Shown: positions 23,953 through 34,457, counted from the stretch's first letter. The stretch: DNA of 64,000 nt from Fallopia convolvulus (GCA_964016875.1 OZ024734.1:50946622-51010621); one strand, 5' to 3'. Made by a program: numbers and translations. The notes: generated by a model not told the origin, from the letters alone.

Positions 23953-24721
23953 TTGACAACAATGACCCACTCTTTCTTCACTCAAGTGATCATCCTGGGT
24001 TGTCCCTGGTGCCACAAGTCTTTGATGGAACAAACTTTGGTGAATGGAAGATTTCTTTCCAAATCGCCCTCTCAGCCAAGAACAAAGCAGGGTTTATCAA
24101 TGGACCCTAGCCAAACCTCTAAGAACTGATCCTCGACATGATCGGTGGGAAAGATGCAATAACATGGTTATCATGTGGATTCTGAACGGATTGAGCCCAG
24201 ACATACGCAAGAGCGTGCTTTACACAAACACTGCTAGTGGGATTTGGGACGAACTCGTCACGCGTTTTGGGCAAGTTAGTGGAGTGCAGCTATTCTCGGT
24301 GGAGAAAGAACTGAGCTCACTCAATCAAGGTTCTTCTTCTATCTCCTTCTATTTTACTAAGTTCAAAACCCTTTGGGATGAATTGAATTCCATGCATCAA
24401 CTCCCACCGTGTACTTGCAGCTGTGTGCATGCAATACTTAAGCATGATGAGAATATATAGAGGACTTGTGCATTTTTTGATGGGTTTAAATGAGTAGTAT
24501 ACTGGGATTAGGGGTTGTCATACTTATGATGAAGCCATTGCCTAGTGTTAGTGAGGCCTACTCTTCGTTGATGCAAGAAGAAAAACAGCAGGAAATTCAG
24601 AACCCCACACAGATCCTTAATGAACCAGCATCTATGAGCGTCAATGCAAGAGCTTCTAACCCGTCTTCAAGCAATCAAAGGGGATCTGGAGAAAGAAAAA
24701 TCTCTATATTGCACTAACTGA
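23953..24721 (+). pseudogene. element A gag remnant (UBN2-type, zinc knuckle broken)
   Basis: The reading resumes after element B with NNDPLFLHSSDHPG and VFDGTNFGEWK, then moves to a second frame around 24095 (RTDPRHDRWERCNNMVIMWI, LFSVEKELSSLNQGSSS) and to another after 24460 (PLPSVSEAYSSLMQEEKQ). A CCHC zinc knuckle near 24710 reads C-x2-stop-x4-H-x4-C: the second cysteine position is a TGA at 24719-24721. This is the capsid precursor of the retrotransposon and cannot give a full product. Confidence 0.8.
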
Positions 24722-24736
24722 AAGAAGACCAATCAC

Positions 24737-26596
24737 ATGGTTGACAAGTGCTATTTCTTGATCGGTTTTCCACCTGGTTATAAGGAAAACAAAAACAAGA
24801 AACAAGAACCAGAGAAGAGATTTGCAGGTACATCAAACGCAAATGAGCTCACATCAGAACAAATCAGCCAGCTTCTAGGCCTCCTAAATACAAGTCATGG
24901 ATCAGGAAAAGGAAAGATTCAAGATGATTTCGCGGGATTTGCAGGTACTTCACTTACCTCGACTGTTTTTGATAAGAAATTTACCTGGATTATAGATAGC
25001 GGGGCCAGCTGCCATATGTGTGGAGATATTTCCTTGTTTGAAACAAAGAGGAATTTATCAAGACCTTATATTATTTCTTTGCCAACTAAGGAGACTACTA
25101 CTGTGAATATTTCTGGTTCTGTATGTGTGTTGCCTGGATTGACATTGAAAGACGTCCTTTTTGTCCCTAGCTTTAGTTGCAACCTGATTTCAGTGGCAAA
25201 ATTGATCAGAGATATGTCTTGCAACATGTTATTCACTCCCACAAAATGTATGCTGCAGGCACCTTCCATGAGGACTCCTCTTGTGGTTGGTGAGGCTAGC
25301 AAGGGCTTATACTTGTTGAAGTCAGAATTTCAGTCAGCTCGAGATAATGATTCAGCAAACAATGGTGCAAGTTCAGCAGTTTTTTGTCATGTAAAAGCCT
25401 CAGTTTGGCAGAACAGATTAGGGCACTTGCCTTTTTACAAGCTTAGCAATTTGCCTTTTGTTCATGGAAATAAATCAGAATTTTTGTCTTGTATTGTTTG
25501 TGCTAAGTCAAGACAGAGCAGACTCTCTTTTTCTACTGGTCATATTAGCACTACTTATGCTTTTCAGCTTATACACGTTGATCTTTGGGGACCCTATCAT
25601 ACCATGACATTTAATGGCTACAAATATTTTATTACAATCGTTGATGACTTATCTAGGTCCACTTAGGTCCATTTAATCTCTGCAAAGAGTAATGCTTTTT
25701 CCATATTGAAAAGCTTTATAGCAATGGTAGAAAGGCAATTTGAAAGAAAAGTGCAAGTTGTGAGATCTGACAATGCACTTGAATTGGGGAGTAGCAGAGA
25801 AACCTCTGATTTCTTTGCACAAAAGGGCATAAAACATGAGACCTCCTGCGTTGCCACACCACAACAAAACGGTGTGGTTGAAAGAAAACACAAGCACATC
25901 CTAGATGTTGCAAGGGCCTTGATGTTCCAATCCAATTTGCCACTGAGATTTTGGGGCGAAAGTGTTTTAGCAGCAACTCACATCATAAATAGATTACCAA
26001 GCAAAATTCTCAAAAACCACACTCCTTATGAAATCCTTCACCACAAAGAACCCAGCTATGAGCATCTTAGGAGCTTTTGATGCTTGTGTTTTGCATCCAC
26101 CCTTAAACAAGGGAGAGACAAATTTCAGGCTAGAGCTCATCCTTGCATTTTTGTGGGATATCCTTTTGGAAAAAAGGCCTACAAACTTTACAACCTCGAG
26201 ACAAAACAAACCATTTTCTCTCGTGATGTAGTGTTTCATGAGAATATATTTCCATACCAAAACTCCAACTCACCACAAACTTCCTCCTCACCTCCTTTGT
26301 TTCCATCAACACCCCTGCCTAGTAATGATGATGCTGAAGCAACATTGCCCTCTCCAGAAACTGACAACCAACCCACAGATGTTCAACTAAGAAGATCATC
26401 CAGAAGCCATAATCCACCATCATATCTCTCTGATTACATCTGCTCCTCCACCGCAGGAAATGAACTTTTTTGTGGACACACATTGACCTTTAATGTCTCT
26501 TTCACTCATCAGGCAAGTTTACTGAAATCACCCCTGAAATGGAGCCATTCAGCTATGAGCAAGCATGTAAGCATAAAGTTTGGAAACAAGCCATGA
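24737..26596 (+). pseudogene. element A protease and integrase, three breaks
   Basis: The protease motif DSGASCHMCG is near 24996, followed by a GAG-pre-integrase block (WQNRLGHLPFYKL, CIVCAKSRQSRLSF) and the integrase core (HVDLWGP, VVRSDNALELG, TPQQNGVVERKH). In-frame stops occur at 25664-25666 (TAG) and 26078-26080 (TGA), and the frame is lost at about 26535 before the reverse transcriptase. All other family landmarks are present in order. Confidence 0.85.
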
Positions 26597-28077
26597 AGGA
26601 AGAGTTTCAAGCCTTAAAATTGAACAACACTTGGGAGGTAATGGAACTCCCAAAAGGAAAGAAGGCAATAAGTTGCAAGTGGGTATACAAAATTAAAAGA
26701 AGAGAGGATGGAGAGATAGAAAGATACAAGGCCAGATTAGTTGTTAGGGGATTCACACAAAGGGAGGGAGTTGATTATAATGAAACATTCTCACCCGTGG
26801 TAAAGATGACCACTGTTAGAGTTCTCATATCTGTTGCACTGAAGAAAAATTGGAAAGTCCACCAATTAGATGTCAATAATGCATTTTTGCATGGTGAACT
26901 AGATGAAGAGGTATATATGAGGGTGCCACAAGGTCTGGTTGTTGATAATCCTAATTGGGTTTGCAAATTGAGAAAATCCTTGTACGGGCTAAAGCAAGCC
27001 TCTAAGCAATGGTACGCAAAGTTGTTCACTTCCTTGCGTTCCAGAGGTTACTCACAGTCATTGAATGACTATTCTTTGTTCCATAAGAAAACTTCATCTT
27101 CCATGGTTTTTGTGGCTGTCTACGTGGATGACATATTGATAAGCGGAAGTGACAATGCTGAAATTGACTCACTAAAGGCTCATTTAAATGAGAAGTTCAG
27201 GATCAAGGATTTGGGAGGACTTCATTTCTTTATTGGAATTGAATTCACTCCCTCCTCTCAAGGCTTGTCGATGAGCCAAAGGAAGTATATAACTGAACTT
27301 TTGAATGAATTTCCTTCCAACAATTCCTTCACAGCTGCAAGCCCTCTCGATCCCAAAATTAAACTCGCACCAGAAGATGGAGACTTGCTTCCTGATCCTC
27401 TCCCGTATAGGCAATTAATTGGGAAGCTGAACTTCCTTGTCAACACGAGGCCTGATATAGCCTACTCAGTGCAGTTACTTAGCCAATTCAACCAAGCACC
27501 ACGACAACCACACTTCACTGCTGCACTTCATGTACTCTCATACATTAAGGGCACGCAGTCCAAGGCAATCCTATTCAACGGTAGTAACAATTTGCAACTG
27601 AAGGCTTACTGTGATGCTGATTGGGCCACTTGCCCCTACTCCCGAAAGTTTGTCAATGGCTTTGTAATTTTGTTTGGGGAGAATTTGGTATCTTGGAAGT
27701 CAAAGAAACAACAGAGCATCTCACTCTCCTCCGCAGAAGCTGAATACAGATCCTTGAGACGTGTTTGTGCTGAGTTAGCATGGCTCAGTAGGCTGGTTCA
27801 TGAGTTTGGCATTGAGGGGATCACACCAATTCCTGTGAAGTGTGACAATCAAGCGGCTATTTACATCGCACGCAACCCGGTCTTCCACGAACGAACTAAA
27901 CACATCGAGTTAGATTGTCATTTCACTCGAGAGAAATTGCTTGAAGGCCTAATATCTTTGTCCCATGTTCCTACTGCAACACAATTGGCAGATTTCCTCA
28001 CGAAGAATCTGCCAGACACTCAACTTAAGTCTATACTTCCCAAGATGGGGATGCTAGATCACCCTCCTCCATCTTGA
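26539..28077 (+). CDS. element A reverse transcriptase and RNase H (open)
   Basis: 512 codons without a stop. The RT has KARLVVRGFTQREGVDY, HQLDVNNAFLHGELDEEVYM, SLYGLKQASKQWY and the catalytic YVDD (27121-27132). RNase H shows AYCDADWA, SLSSAEAEYRSL and a terminal LADFLTKNLP. This is the copia pol C-terminal part; it is out of frame with the upstream integrase, so no full polyprotein is made. The stop lies just before a 13-G tract. Confidence 0.9.
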   Translation: MEPFSYEQACKHKVWKQAMKEEFQALKLNNTWEVMELPKGKKAISCKWVYKIKRREDGEIERYKARLVVRGFTQREGVDYNETFSPVVKMTTVRVLISVALKKNWKVHQLDVNNAFLHGELDEEVYMRVPQGLVVDNPNWVCKLRKSLYGLKQASKQWYAKLFTSLRSRGYSQSLNDYSLFHKKTSSSMVFVAVYVDDILISGSDNAEIDSLKAHLNEKFRIKDLGGLHFFIGIEFTPSSQGLSMSQRKYITELLNEFPSNNSFTAASPLDPKIKLAPEDGDLLPDPLPYRQLIGKLNFLVNTRPDIAYSVQLLSQFNQAPRQPHFTAALHVLSYIKGTQSKAILFNGSNNLQLKAYCDADWATCPYSRKFVNGFVILFGENLVSWKSKKQQSISLSSAEAEYRSLRRVCAELAWLSRLVHEFGIEGITPIPVKCDNQAAIYIARNPVFHERTKHIELDCHFTREKLLEGLISLSHVPTATQLADFLTKNLPDTQLKSILPKMGMLDHPPPS

Positions 28078-28090
28078 GGGGGGGGGGGGG
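28078..28090 (+). other. element A polypurine tract
   Basis: An uninterrupted run of 13 G lies directly before the 3' LTR start TGTTGG at 28091, the usual plus-strand priming site. Such a pure G run is also prone to assembly length error. Confidence 0.8.
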
Positions 28091-28327
28091 TGTTGGAATT
28101 AATTCTAATTCTATTTTACACTATATTATTATTATATGTTTGTGGTCTCTGTACGACCTTCCTAGTGCTCAGAGTAGTGGTGTGTGTATTTGGTGCTCTG
28201 TTGCATATATCGCAGCTGTAACAAAACTTCATTCCATAATTTCAGAATTCAAAACTTTTCTCCCAAGCTTCTTCTTCTCTCCTTCCATGGGTTATCCATG
28301 TTCTTCCATTTTCATCATATAATTACG
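28091..28327 (+). repeat. element A 3' LTR (237 bp)
   Basis: Uninterrupted LTR from TGTTGGAATT to ATAATTACG (the final A of the 5' copy is G here), followed by the target duplication GTAGG (28328-28332). It serves as the empty-site reference for the Helitron insertion in the 5' LTR. Confidence 0.92.
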
Positions 28328-28332
28328 GTAGG

Positions 28333-28940
28333 AGGTATTAAGGATAAATATTATATTGTGTACGTGTAAGATAGAATATATAGTTTCCATAATCTTATCT
28401 TAGGAGTTATTAAATCATGTATATAACTTGCATCCTAGGAGTGGATCGAGACAAATGCCATAATCCAACTAATGAGTTGTTCAGGAAAGCCGACTTTTTT
28501 CAAGGAGGACTCAATGAACCCCCAACTAAGTCTATGATATGCTTTTTTTTAATCCAGCTTGAGGATCAATCAACCTTTGCTACCTTTCTTTCTCTTTATA
28601 GGATGGACAATCTCTTGAGTAATAACAATGTTGTCCAAAATCATCCGGCCTGGGAGGAAACTTCCTTGAGTCATGCCAATAATTTCGGACAAAACTGATT
28701 GGGCTAATAAGTCTCTTCGATCTATTTAAAATTATTACTGATCGATGTATATTTAAAGATGATCAGTTTTACTGAAATTAACAACGTAACTTAGATGTAC
28801 TAACAATCTTACAACAATAATCGACAAATAATCTCCATATTTCTCAAAGCTTCCATAACTCCATAAGTAGATTTATATTGTTTTCATATGTCAGTGTCCT
28901 CCTTGTAAGTTATTTTTTTTTGGTAGAACGACGACTAGCG
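28333..28940. other. spacer with an exon-like unknown open stretch
   Basis: Plus-strand 28417-28698 is open for 93 codons. From about 28602, after a CTTTATAG acceptor-like site, it reads MDNLLSNNNVVQNHPAWEET, with protein-like composition. I do not recognise a family and see no start or promoter, so it may be a relic exon of an older gene or chance. Confidence 0.3.
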
Positions 28941-28955
28941 ATTAAGTTAGAAAGA

Positions 28956-29119
28956 TGTCCCACATGGGGTGGCCTAGTGATCGATAAGAGGCATGAAGGA
29001 ATGTTGGGAGATCACAAGTTCGATTATTATCTCTGTCTCTAGACTTGAGTAAAAAACCAAGTCTCGCCATTTTTCTACCACTAGATTTATCATCAAAGGT
29101 GGATCTCTTGTTAAAAAAA
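28956..29119 (+). mobile_element. SINE (tRNA-type) upstream of paralogue 3
   Basis: Flanked by a 15-bp duplication with one mismatch (ATTAAGTTAG(A/G)AAGA, 28941-28955 and 29120-29134). It has a Pol III A-box-like TGGCCTAGTGA (28970-28980), a B-box-like AGTTCGATTATT (about 29017-29028) and a short A-rich 3' tail, giving 164 bp in plus orientation. Confidence 0.75.
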
Positions 29120-29134
29120 ATTAAGTTAGGAAGA

Positions 29135-29487
29135 CGTAACGTTGAAGAGGACAATTATTACAGAGACAAAAGGGTTTAGCAGAAAATAATACCGGAATTG
29201 ATTTAATTTGAACAAATTGTATAATTATGTGATACGTACAGACTACAGAGTAATAAATTAAGATTAATTACAAGAAACTATAAACAATAACAATATTAAG
29301 TACTTGACTTGGTGTGTGAATCCTATCTTATCAGCATATTTATTTCCATGTGCAGCCACGATTGTAGGGCGATGATGCCGGCATATAATTAAATTCGTTT
29401 TAAGAATTAAAACAAATCCATATCGTGATTCATTTGAATAGGACAACCGGACTTGATATAATATTAGAGTATCTCTTTTTTGATCAA
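29135..29487 (+). promoter_or_regulatory. upstream region of paralogue 3, mirrored at paralogue 2
   Basis: On the opposite strand this segment matches 7270-7560. It lies between two SINEs. The conservation shows that genes and upstream regions were duplicated together and now point away from each other across element A. Confidence 0.55.
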
Positions 29488-29503
29488 ATTAATATTAGAG
29501 TCT

Positions 29504-29703
29504 TTTTTTGATTTCTCGCTCGATTCGATTAGCCGGGATCAATTTATATCTGAACCGGGTATTGCAGAGGTTTATTGTTGGAGACGACCCCTCCAATTTA
29601 ATTTTTACCATATACATCACCAGGAAGATTCAAACTTTAAATCTTTTAAACTAACGCTTAAAAAGTCTAGCACCTCATCCCACTAGACCAATTAATTATT
29701 GAT
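29504..29703 (-). mobile_element. SINE (tRNA-type), minus orientation, upstream of paralogue 3
   Basis: Flanked by a perfect 16-bp duplication ATTAATATTAGAGTCT (29488-29503 and 29704-29719). On the minus strand there is an A box TGGTCTAGTGGGATG (29676-29690), a B-box-like AGTTTGAATCTTCC (about 29623-29638), and a poly(A) tail seen as a T run at 29504-29509. 200 bp. Confidence 0.8.
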
Positions 29704-29779
29704 ATTAATATTAGAGTCTCTCAGTAGCTGGCTAAGGACAACTTTCGAACAAAATGACGAATAAAACTTTAAAGTCGGT

Positions 29780-29787
29780 TATAAATA
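29780..29787 (+). promoter_or_regulatory. TATA box of paralogue 3
   Basis: TATAAATA lies about 110 nt before the leader donor at 29899, followed by a pyrimidine-rich CATCCTCCACTTTCTACTTC stretch typical of plant leaders. Paralogue 2 shares the flanking sequence but has ATTTAAGA at the equivalent place. Confidence 0.5.
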
Positions 29788-29898
29788 GCAATATCATTTC
29801 GTTACAAGCTCGCATCCTCCACTTTCTACTTCTCCTACCAATTTTTTTTTGTTCTCTCCTCCAATTGACGGTTCGAGGCTTCTAGCTTCGACTTTCGG

Positions 29899-30984
29899 GT
29901 ATGTTGTAGGTTTTTCTGGTTGAGATCTAACGGAATATTATAGTGTATAGAACAATTAGTATACCCGTATGCAGTGGCGGACCCAGGATGTTTTGAAAGG
30001 GGGGGCTCGAACCCGAAAGTAATTAATTGAAAAATAGGATACCTACTTATATTATAAACAACAACAAGCCAATGTCTATACATCATAAATACAACGCTAT
30101 AAAAAATTAAAATAAAAACACATAATATTTTTTCATTTTACAAATTACCAATTAAATAGGATAACTCTTAATAATAATGATATTTATTAGAAAATAATCT
30201 AATTTAAAAATATTAACTTCCAATAAATATAAAAATTACTGAGTTATTAAAAATATATATAATATTAATACAAATATGATATGATATCTTCTAAATTTGT
30301 AAATTTTTCAACAAAAGCTAATTTTTTTCTTTTATAATAGAGTAAAACTAAATATATTGGCAATAAAGATTTATTAAATAGAAAAGCTTATACAATTTTT
30401 AACTAACTGGTATTTTCATTAAAAATATTAAGAGATAAAAATAAGAGAAAATGGGGCAATTTTATTTCAATAACAGGTTAAAAAAAAAAGAAAGTTGAAT
30501 ATGAGATGATTAAAAAATAAATTGAATTTGAACAAAAGAAGAAGTTGAATGTTAACTAATTAACACGTGCGAATCGCGATCGAGTTAAATGGAAATTTAT
30601 TGGGCCAAAGGTCCAACAAAATAATAGGCCCAAACAAAAAAAATGCTAAGATGCTCTTGATGGATGGAAAACTCGAACCTGTGACCTCAGTATTTTAAAG
30701 GGGGGGCTTCACCGCTGGGATACTTAGTTTTTTCTGCACTTCTACCTATCTCTATGGTAATATACCGACCCAAGGGGGGGCAGCTGCCCCCACAAGCCCC
30801 CCGGGTCCGCCACTGCCCGTATGGTTTATACAAAATGGTTATTTTGTTCAAACAACCCCTTACCTAAAATTGAAAATTCAGTTTTTTTTAGTGTTGCTTA
30901 TTTCATCGTTCTTGATTTGAATTGTTGTCGTTAATCTCATCTCATGTGAATACTGAATTCTTCTTGTTTGAATATGTACCGCAG
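29899..30984 (+). other. 5' leader intron of paralogue 3, enlarged by a hAT element
   Basis: The donor TTTCGG then GTATGTTG (29899) and acceptor TACCGCAG (30984) match the leader introns of paralogues 1 and 2, which are about 125 and 121 bp. Here the intron is 1,086 bp, of which 852 bp is the hAT insertion plus its duplicated target. The acceptor lies 2 nt before the ATG. Confidence 0.65.
29972..30815. mobile_element. non-autonomous hAT element in the leader intron
   Basis: Terminal inverted repeats CAGTGGCGGACCC(A/G)GG at both ends and an 8-bp duplication CCCGTATG (29964-29971 and 30816-30823). An 8-bp target site is the hAT signature. 844 bp, AT-rich centre, no transposase frame, with subterminal GGGGGGGC blocks near each end. 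Confidence 0.88.
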
Positions 30985-30986
30985 AA

Positions 30987-33900
30987 ATGAGCAGCGATTT
31001 AATTTCCGTTCGGGATGGCAATGATGCAAATGGCATGCCTTGCAGGCCGTATCCATTTGGCCCCTCAATAGATTCTCGACCTTGGGCCAAAGTGGATTTG
31101 ATTGGACGCGATCACTCATTGAATCAATTTCTCACCCCTGAGCAAGGCCATAAACACGTAAGGCATTCTAATCCCACCCCTGAATCTGTCAAGTATGTAG
31201 TTGAAGAAATGAAGGAGCCCTCTGTGCTACTGCTTCAAGGCTGTGAATTGTTGCTCCGAACTCGTGAGTTCCCGTTTGAAAAATTCAAAGCCTTGGCATC
31301 GCTACAAGTATCCGGTATCAGCTATCTGACCGATGTTCCTGATGCAATCTCTGAAATGACTCAACTTCGATCCCTCAACTTATCTCATCTTCCAATCAAA
31401 CAGTTTCCTTCAGATCAATTCTTTGACAACCTTACGAATCTCAATTCCCTTGTTCTTAGAGGATGTTATAATCTACATTCTCTTCCGCCGTTTCCTCACC
31501 CACCCACGCTTGAATGACTTGATGTATCTCATTGCACCTCTTTGCAAGATATCGAGTCAATCCCTGTACTTCTAAAAGATTGCCTTCGAATGCTTGATGT
31601 TTCCTATACTGCCTTGCCTATGCTTTTTTTAACCAATTGTCGACGCCTCACTCATCTGTTTGCAAGAGATGTAAAAAAGATTGAGTTTGGGCATTTCCAA
31701 TCTGGACCCTGCCATGAGGTCGTTGATTTTTCGGGAGCTCAAATTCTACTAGACCTTGATAATATTTACAGAAGCTATTATCTTGAAGCTCTTGATCTAT
31801 CGAGAACTGGAATTGAATCCATTGATTATATTTCAAGATCGTTTCAGCTTCGTCACCTAATACTCAGGGAATGTACTATGTTAGTAAATCTTCCGCAAAT
31901 GAAAAAGCTGAAAAGTCTCGAGGTGCTTGACATCTCAGGGTGTGAAATCCTTGGTGATTTACCTGAAGATCTAAATAGCCTTCGAAAGTTGAAGGATCTC
32001 AATCTCTCGGGGTGTTGTGGTTTACAAGAATTGAGAGAGGGTCTTTTTGACGACATGTCATGCCTTGAGAAACTTGATCTCTCCAAAACTAATGTCAGCC
32101 GTCTACCTTCCTTTGCCAGCCTCACCAATCTTCAATTTCTCAATCTATCTCATAATACATTAGTGGAAAAATTACCAAACTTGTCAAATCTCATAAGCCT
32201 CAGTGAGCTAATTCTGGTCAATTGTCAGAAATTAGATTTGTCCCATATTCAAACACTCACCAATCTAGATAAACTAGATCTTGGCCTTCCTATAAATGAT
32301 GGGATTGATTTAACTAGAGTTCAAGTGAGTGGGTTGGGAAATGTTCAAGAAAATAGACCAGGCTTGGGTGGTAATATTCCTCCAACATATATTCCACGAA
32401 GAACAATCTCCTATCCCAATGAATTACACCTTGTCTCCACTTTTATTTGTGAGTCAGGGTTTGACCGATTCAAGTATAAATTCAAAGAGCTTGAAGTTCT
32501 TATTTCAAACATCGAAAAACATATCAAACCCACTACAACCAACACAATGAATAAAGATTTCATCAACAATTTTGGAAAGATCCATAGAGATTTGAAATAC
32601 ATACTCAAAAACATTGACCCCCTTGAGTGCTCCTCCAATTGTTCAAGTAGCGAGGAGCTTCTACATGAGCTCATCAATACTGCAATCGGTATCTCGAATC
32701 GTTGCTTCTCACTTGATTCTATAGACTTAAGTGAACTCATCGGGGTGGTTGCCAAGTTGAAGCTCCTAGTCCCTCGCCCTAAACATGTGGGTGGTGAGGA
32801 GGAGGATGTGAAGAAGAATAACAGGAAGAAGAAGACAATATTGCTCACTAGAAACAAGGACGAGGAAGAGGTTATATCTAGCTCCCCTGATGAAAACCTC
32901 TTAAGATCCTATGACTCTCTAACTGAAATGCAACAGCAGTGCCTGCTATATTTTGCAGCCTTTTCCTTTTACTTTCCAGTCAGACTAGTTATCAAGGACA
33001 AGATGTTAATCCATTTGTGGTATGGTGAGGGATTCATTGACCCTATCTTATATGCTAATTCCATAAAACAATCCCAGCTCACTATAAACCAAAACCTAAA
33101 TTTACTTGATCCAAATCCCGATTCAAAACCTGGAACGAGTACATGCACTGATTTGGCAAGATATGATGCAAGTGGACAAGTTTCTACTGCCAAGGGGGTG
33201 AAGACTCTAAGCACAATTAACGAAATAGGACTACAAATTCTAAAGGTCCTAAAACAGAAGAAATTCATTAGTTGTTGGGGTCATGGACTTTGGTCCATGG
33301 AGACTTATGAACACAACTTCGTGAAGGCAAAAGCAAAAGATTCACTCTTCTTTGATTTCGATGACAAGAATGGGAAGTTGACCACACATTTCAAGGGCTC
33401 CCAAAGGGCTTGCTTGTTGAAATCTCAAGACCATTGTCCGCCTTCTTGCCAACTTTGGCTAAGCTATGCCAACTCTTCAATAAAGCAAAAAACCTTCAAA
33501 AATATCCGCACGCTTCTTCAAGTTAGTGAGTCCATCATTGATCTGAATGTGGAATGGTTCTCCAAGATGAGGAATCTGATTGTTCTTGATCTTGGGAGAT
33601 TGAAATTAGGAGAGGGAGATGAAGATGAAGAACGTGAAGCAATTGATGTCGTTGATTTGAAGTTCTTGGAGGAGTTGAAAAACATGAAGCAATTGAGACT
33701 TTTGAGCTTAGAGGGATTTTCAGCAATTGTGAAGCTTCCTAATTCTGTCTGTAAGCTACCGAATCTCAGAATGCTCAATCTCAAATATTGCTGTAACTTG
33801 GAGGAGCTCCCTGCTGGCATTGGATCCCTTGAGAATCTTACACATTTGGACCTAACACATTGCCATCTACTTTCTATGTTACCAAAAGGACTAATGTTGC

Positions 33901-34457
33901 TATCCAAACTTGAGGTTCTCAAAGGGTTCGCGATCACTTACAATGATGTTGGCCGACAACATACAGAGGCATGCACCCTTAGGGAATTGTTGAAATTAAA
34001 GGGCCTAAGAAAAGTAAACCTTGTTGTGAACAGAGACAAATTCCCCTACAGTAAAGATCTTCTCGTATTCAACGAAATGAAGAGTCTTTGCAACCTAAAA
34101 ATAACATGGAAAAAGGATTACGACAAGGGCCTAGATCCGGAGGATGCCATTGGACATGAATCATTGAGGCAATCTAGATGGAAGCAACTCAAGTGTTGGG
34201 AGCAACAGACACGCAACAGCGACACAGATGAGCCATTAAGAAGCAATCGTTTGCACGGTCTAAAGAAGTTGGTAATGTGTTGTTTCCCTTCAGAATCCTC
34301 GCCGAATTGGCTACATCCAACTGACTTGCCAAATCTCGAGAAGTTGTACATCATTGGGGGGAGTCTTAAAACATTACCTGGAGGCACCGATCAGAATAAT
34401 TGGAGCATACAAGTATTTTTCAACGACCCGAGAACTGTTTTGTTGATGGAGAAATAA
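30987..34457 (+). pseudogene. NLR-like LRR / winged-helix / LRR protein (paralogue 3), one nonsense codon
   Basis: From the ATG at 30987 the frame runs 1,157 codons with a single internal stop, TGA at 31515-31517 (codon 177); both other paralogues have cysteine there. Reading on either side is in the same frame. Order: family N-terminus (SVRDGNDANG, VDLIGRDHSLNQF), N-terminal LRRs, helical linker, basic KKNNRKKK cluster, winged-helix-like block (SYDSLTEMQQQCLLYFAAF, LIHLWYGEGFIDP) and second LRRs (LRMLNLKYCCNLEELPAGIG). No P-loop, kinase-2 or GLPL. A longer insert than in paralogue 2 follows the winged helix. The C-terminus diverges after NNWSI, losing the last LRR that paralogue 2 keeps. An ATG at 31542 could start a protein lacking about 185 residues. 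Likely a young pseudogene. Confidence 0.8.

Larger units (their letters stand above)
8048..28327 (+). mobile_element. Ty1/copia retrotransposon A, carrying a nested Helitron and a nested gypsy element
   Basis: Two 237-bp LTRs (TGTTGGAATTAATTC start) are flanked by the 5-bp duplication GTAGG (8043-8047 and 28328-28332). The primer site TGGTATCAGAGC follows the 5' LTR and a G tract precedes the 3' LTR. Internal order is gag, protease, integrase, reverse transcriptase, RNase H, the copia order. Short LTRs and the gag type suggest the Ale/Retrofit group (inference). Without insertions the element would be about 4.7 kb; a 3,726-bp Helitron and an 11.8-kb LTR element expand it. The LTRs differ at about eight positions by eye. 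Several stops and frameshifts make it non-autonomous. Confidence 0.92.

Noticed and set aside
30987..31517. A separate small 176-residue LRR gene ending at 31517
   Set aside because: The downstream frame is the same and continues the LRR exactly; it is one gene with a nonsense codon.
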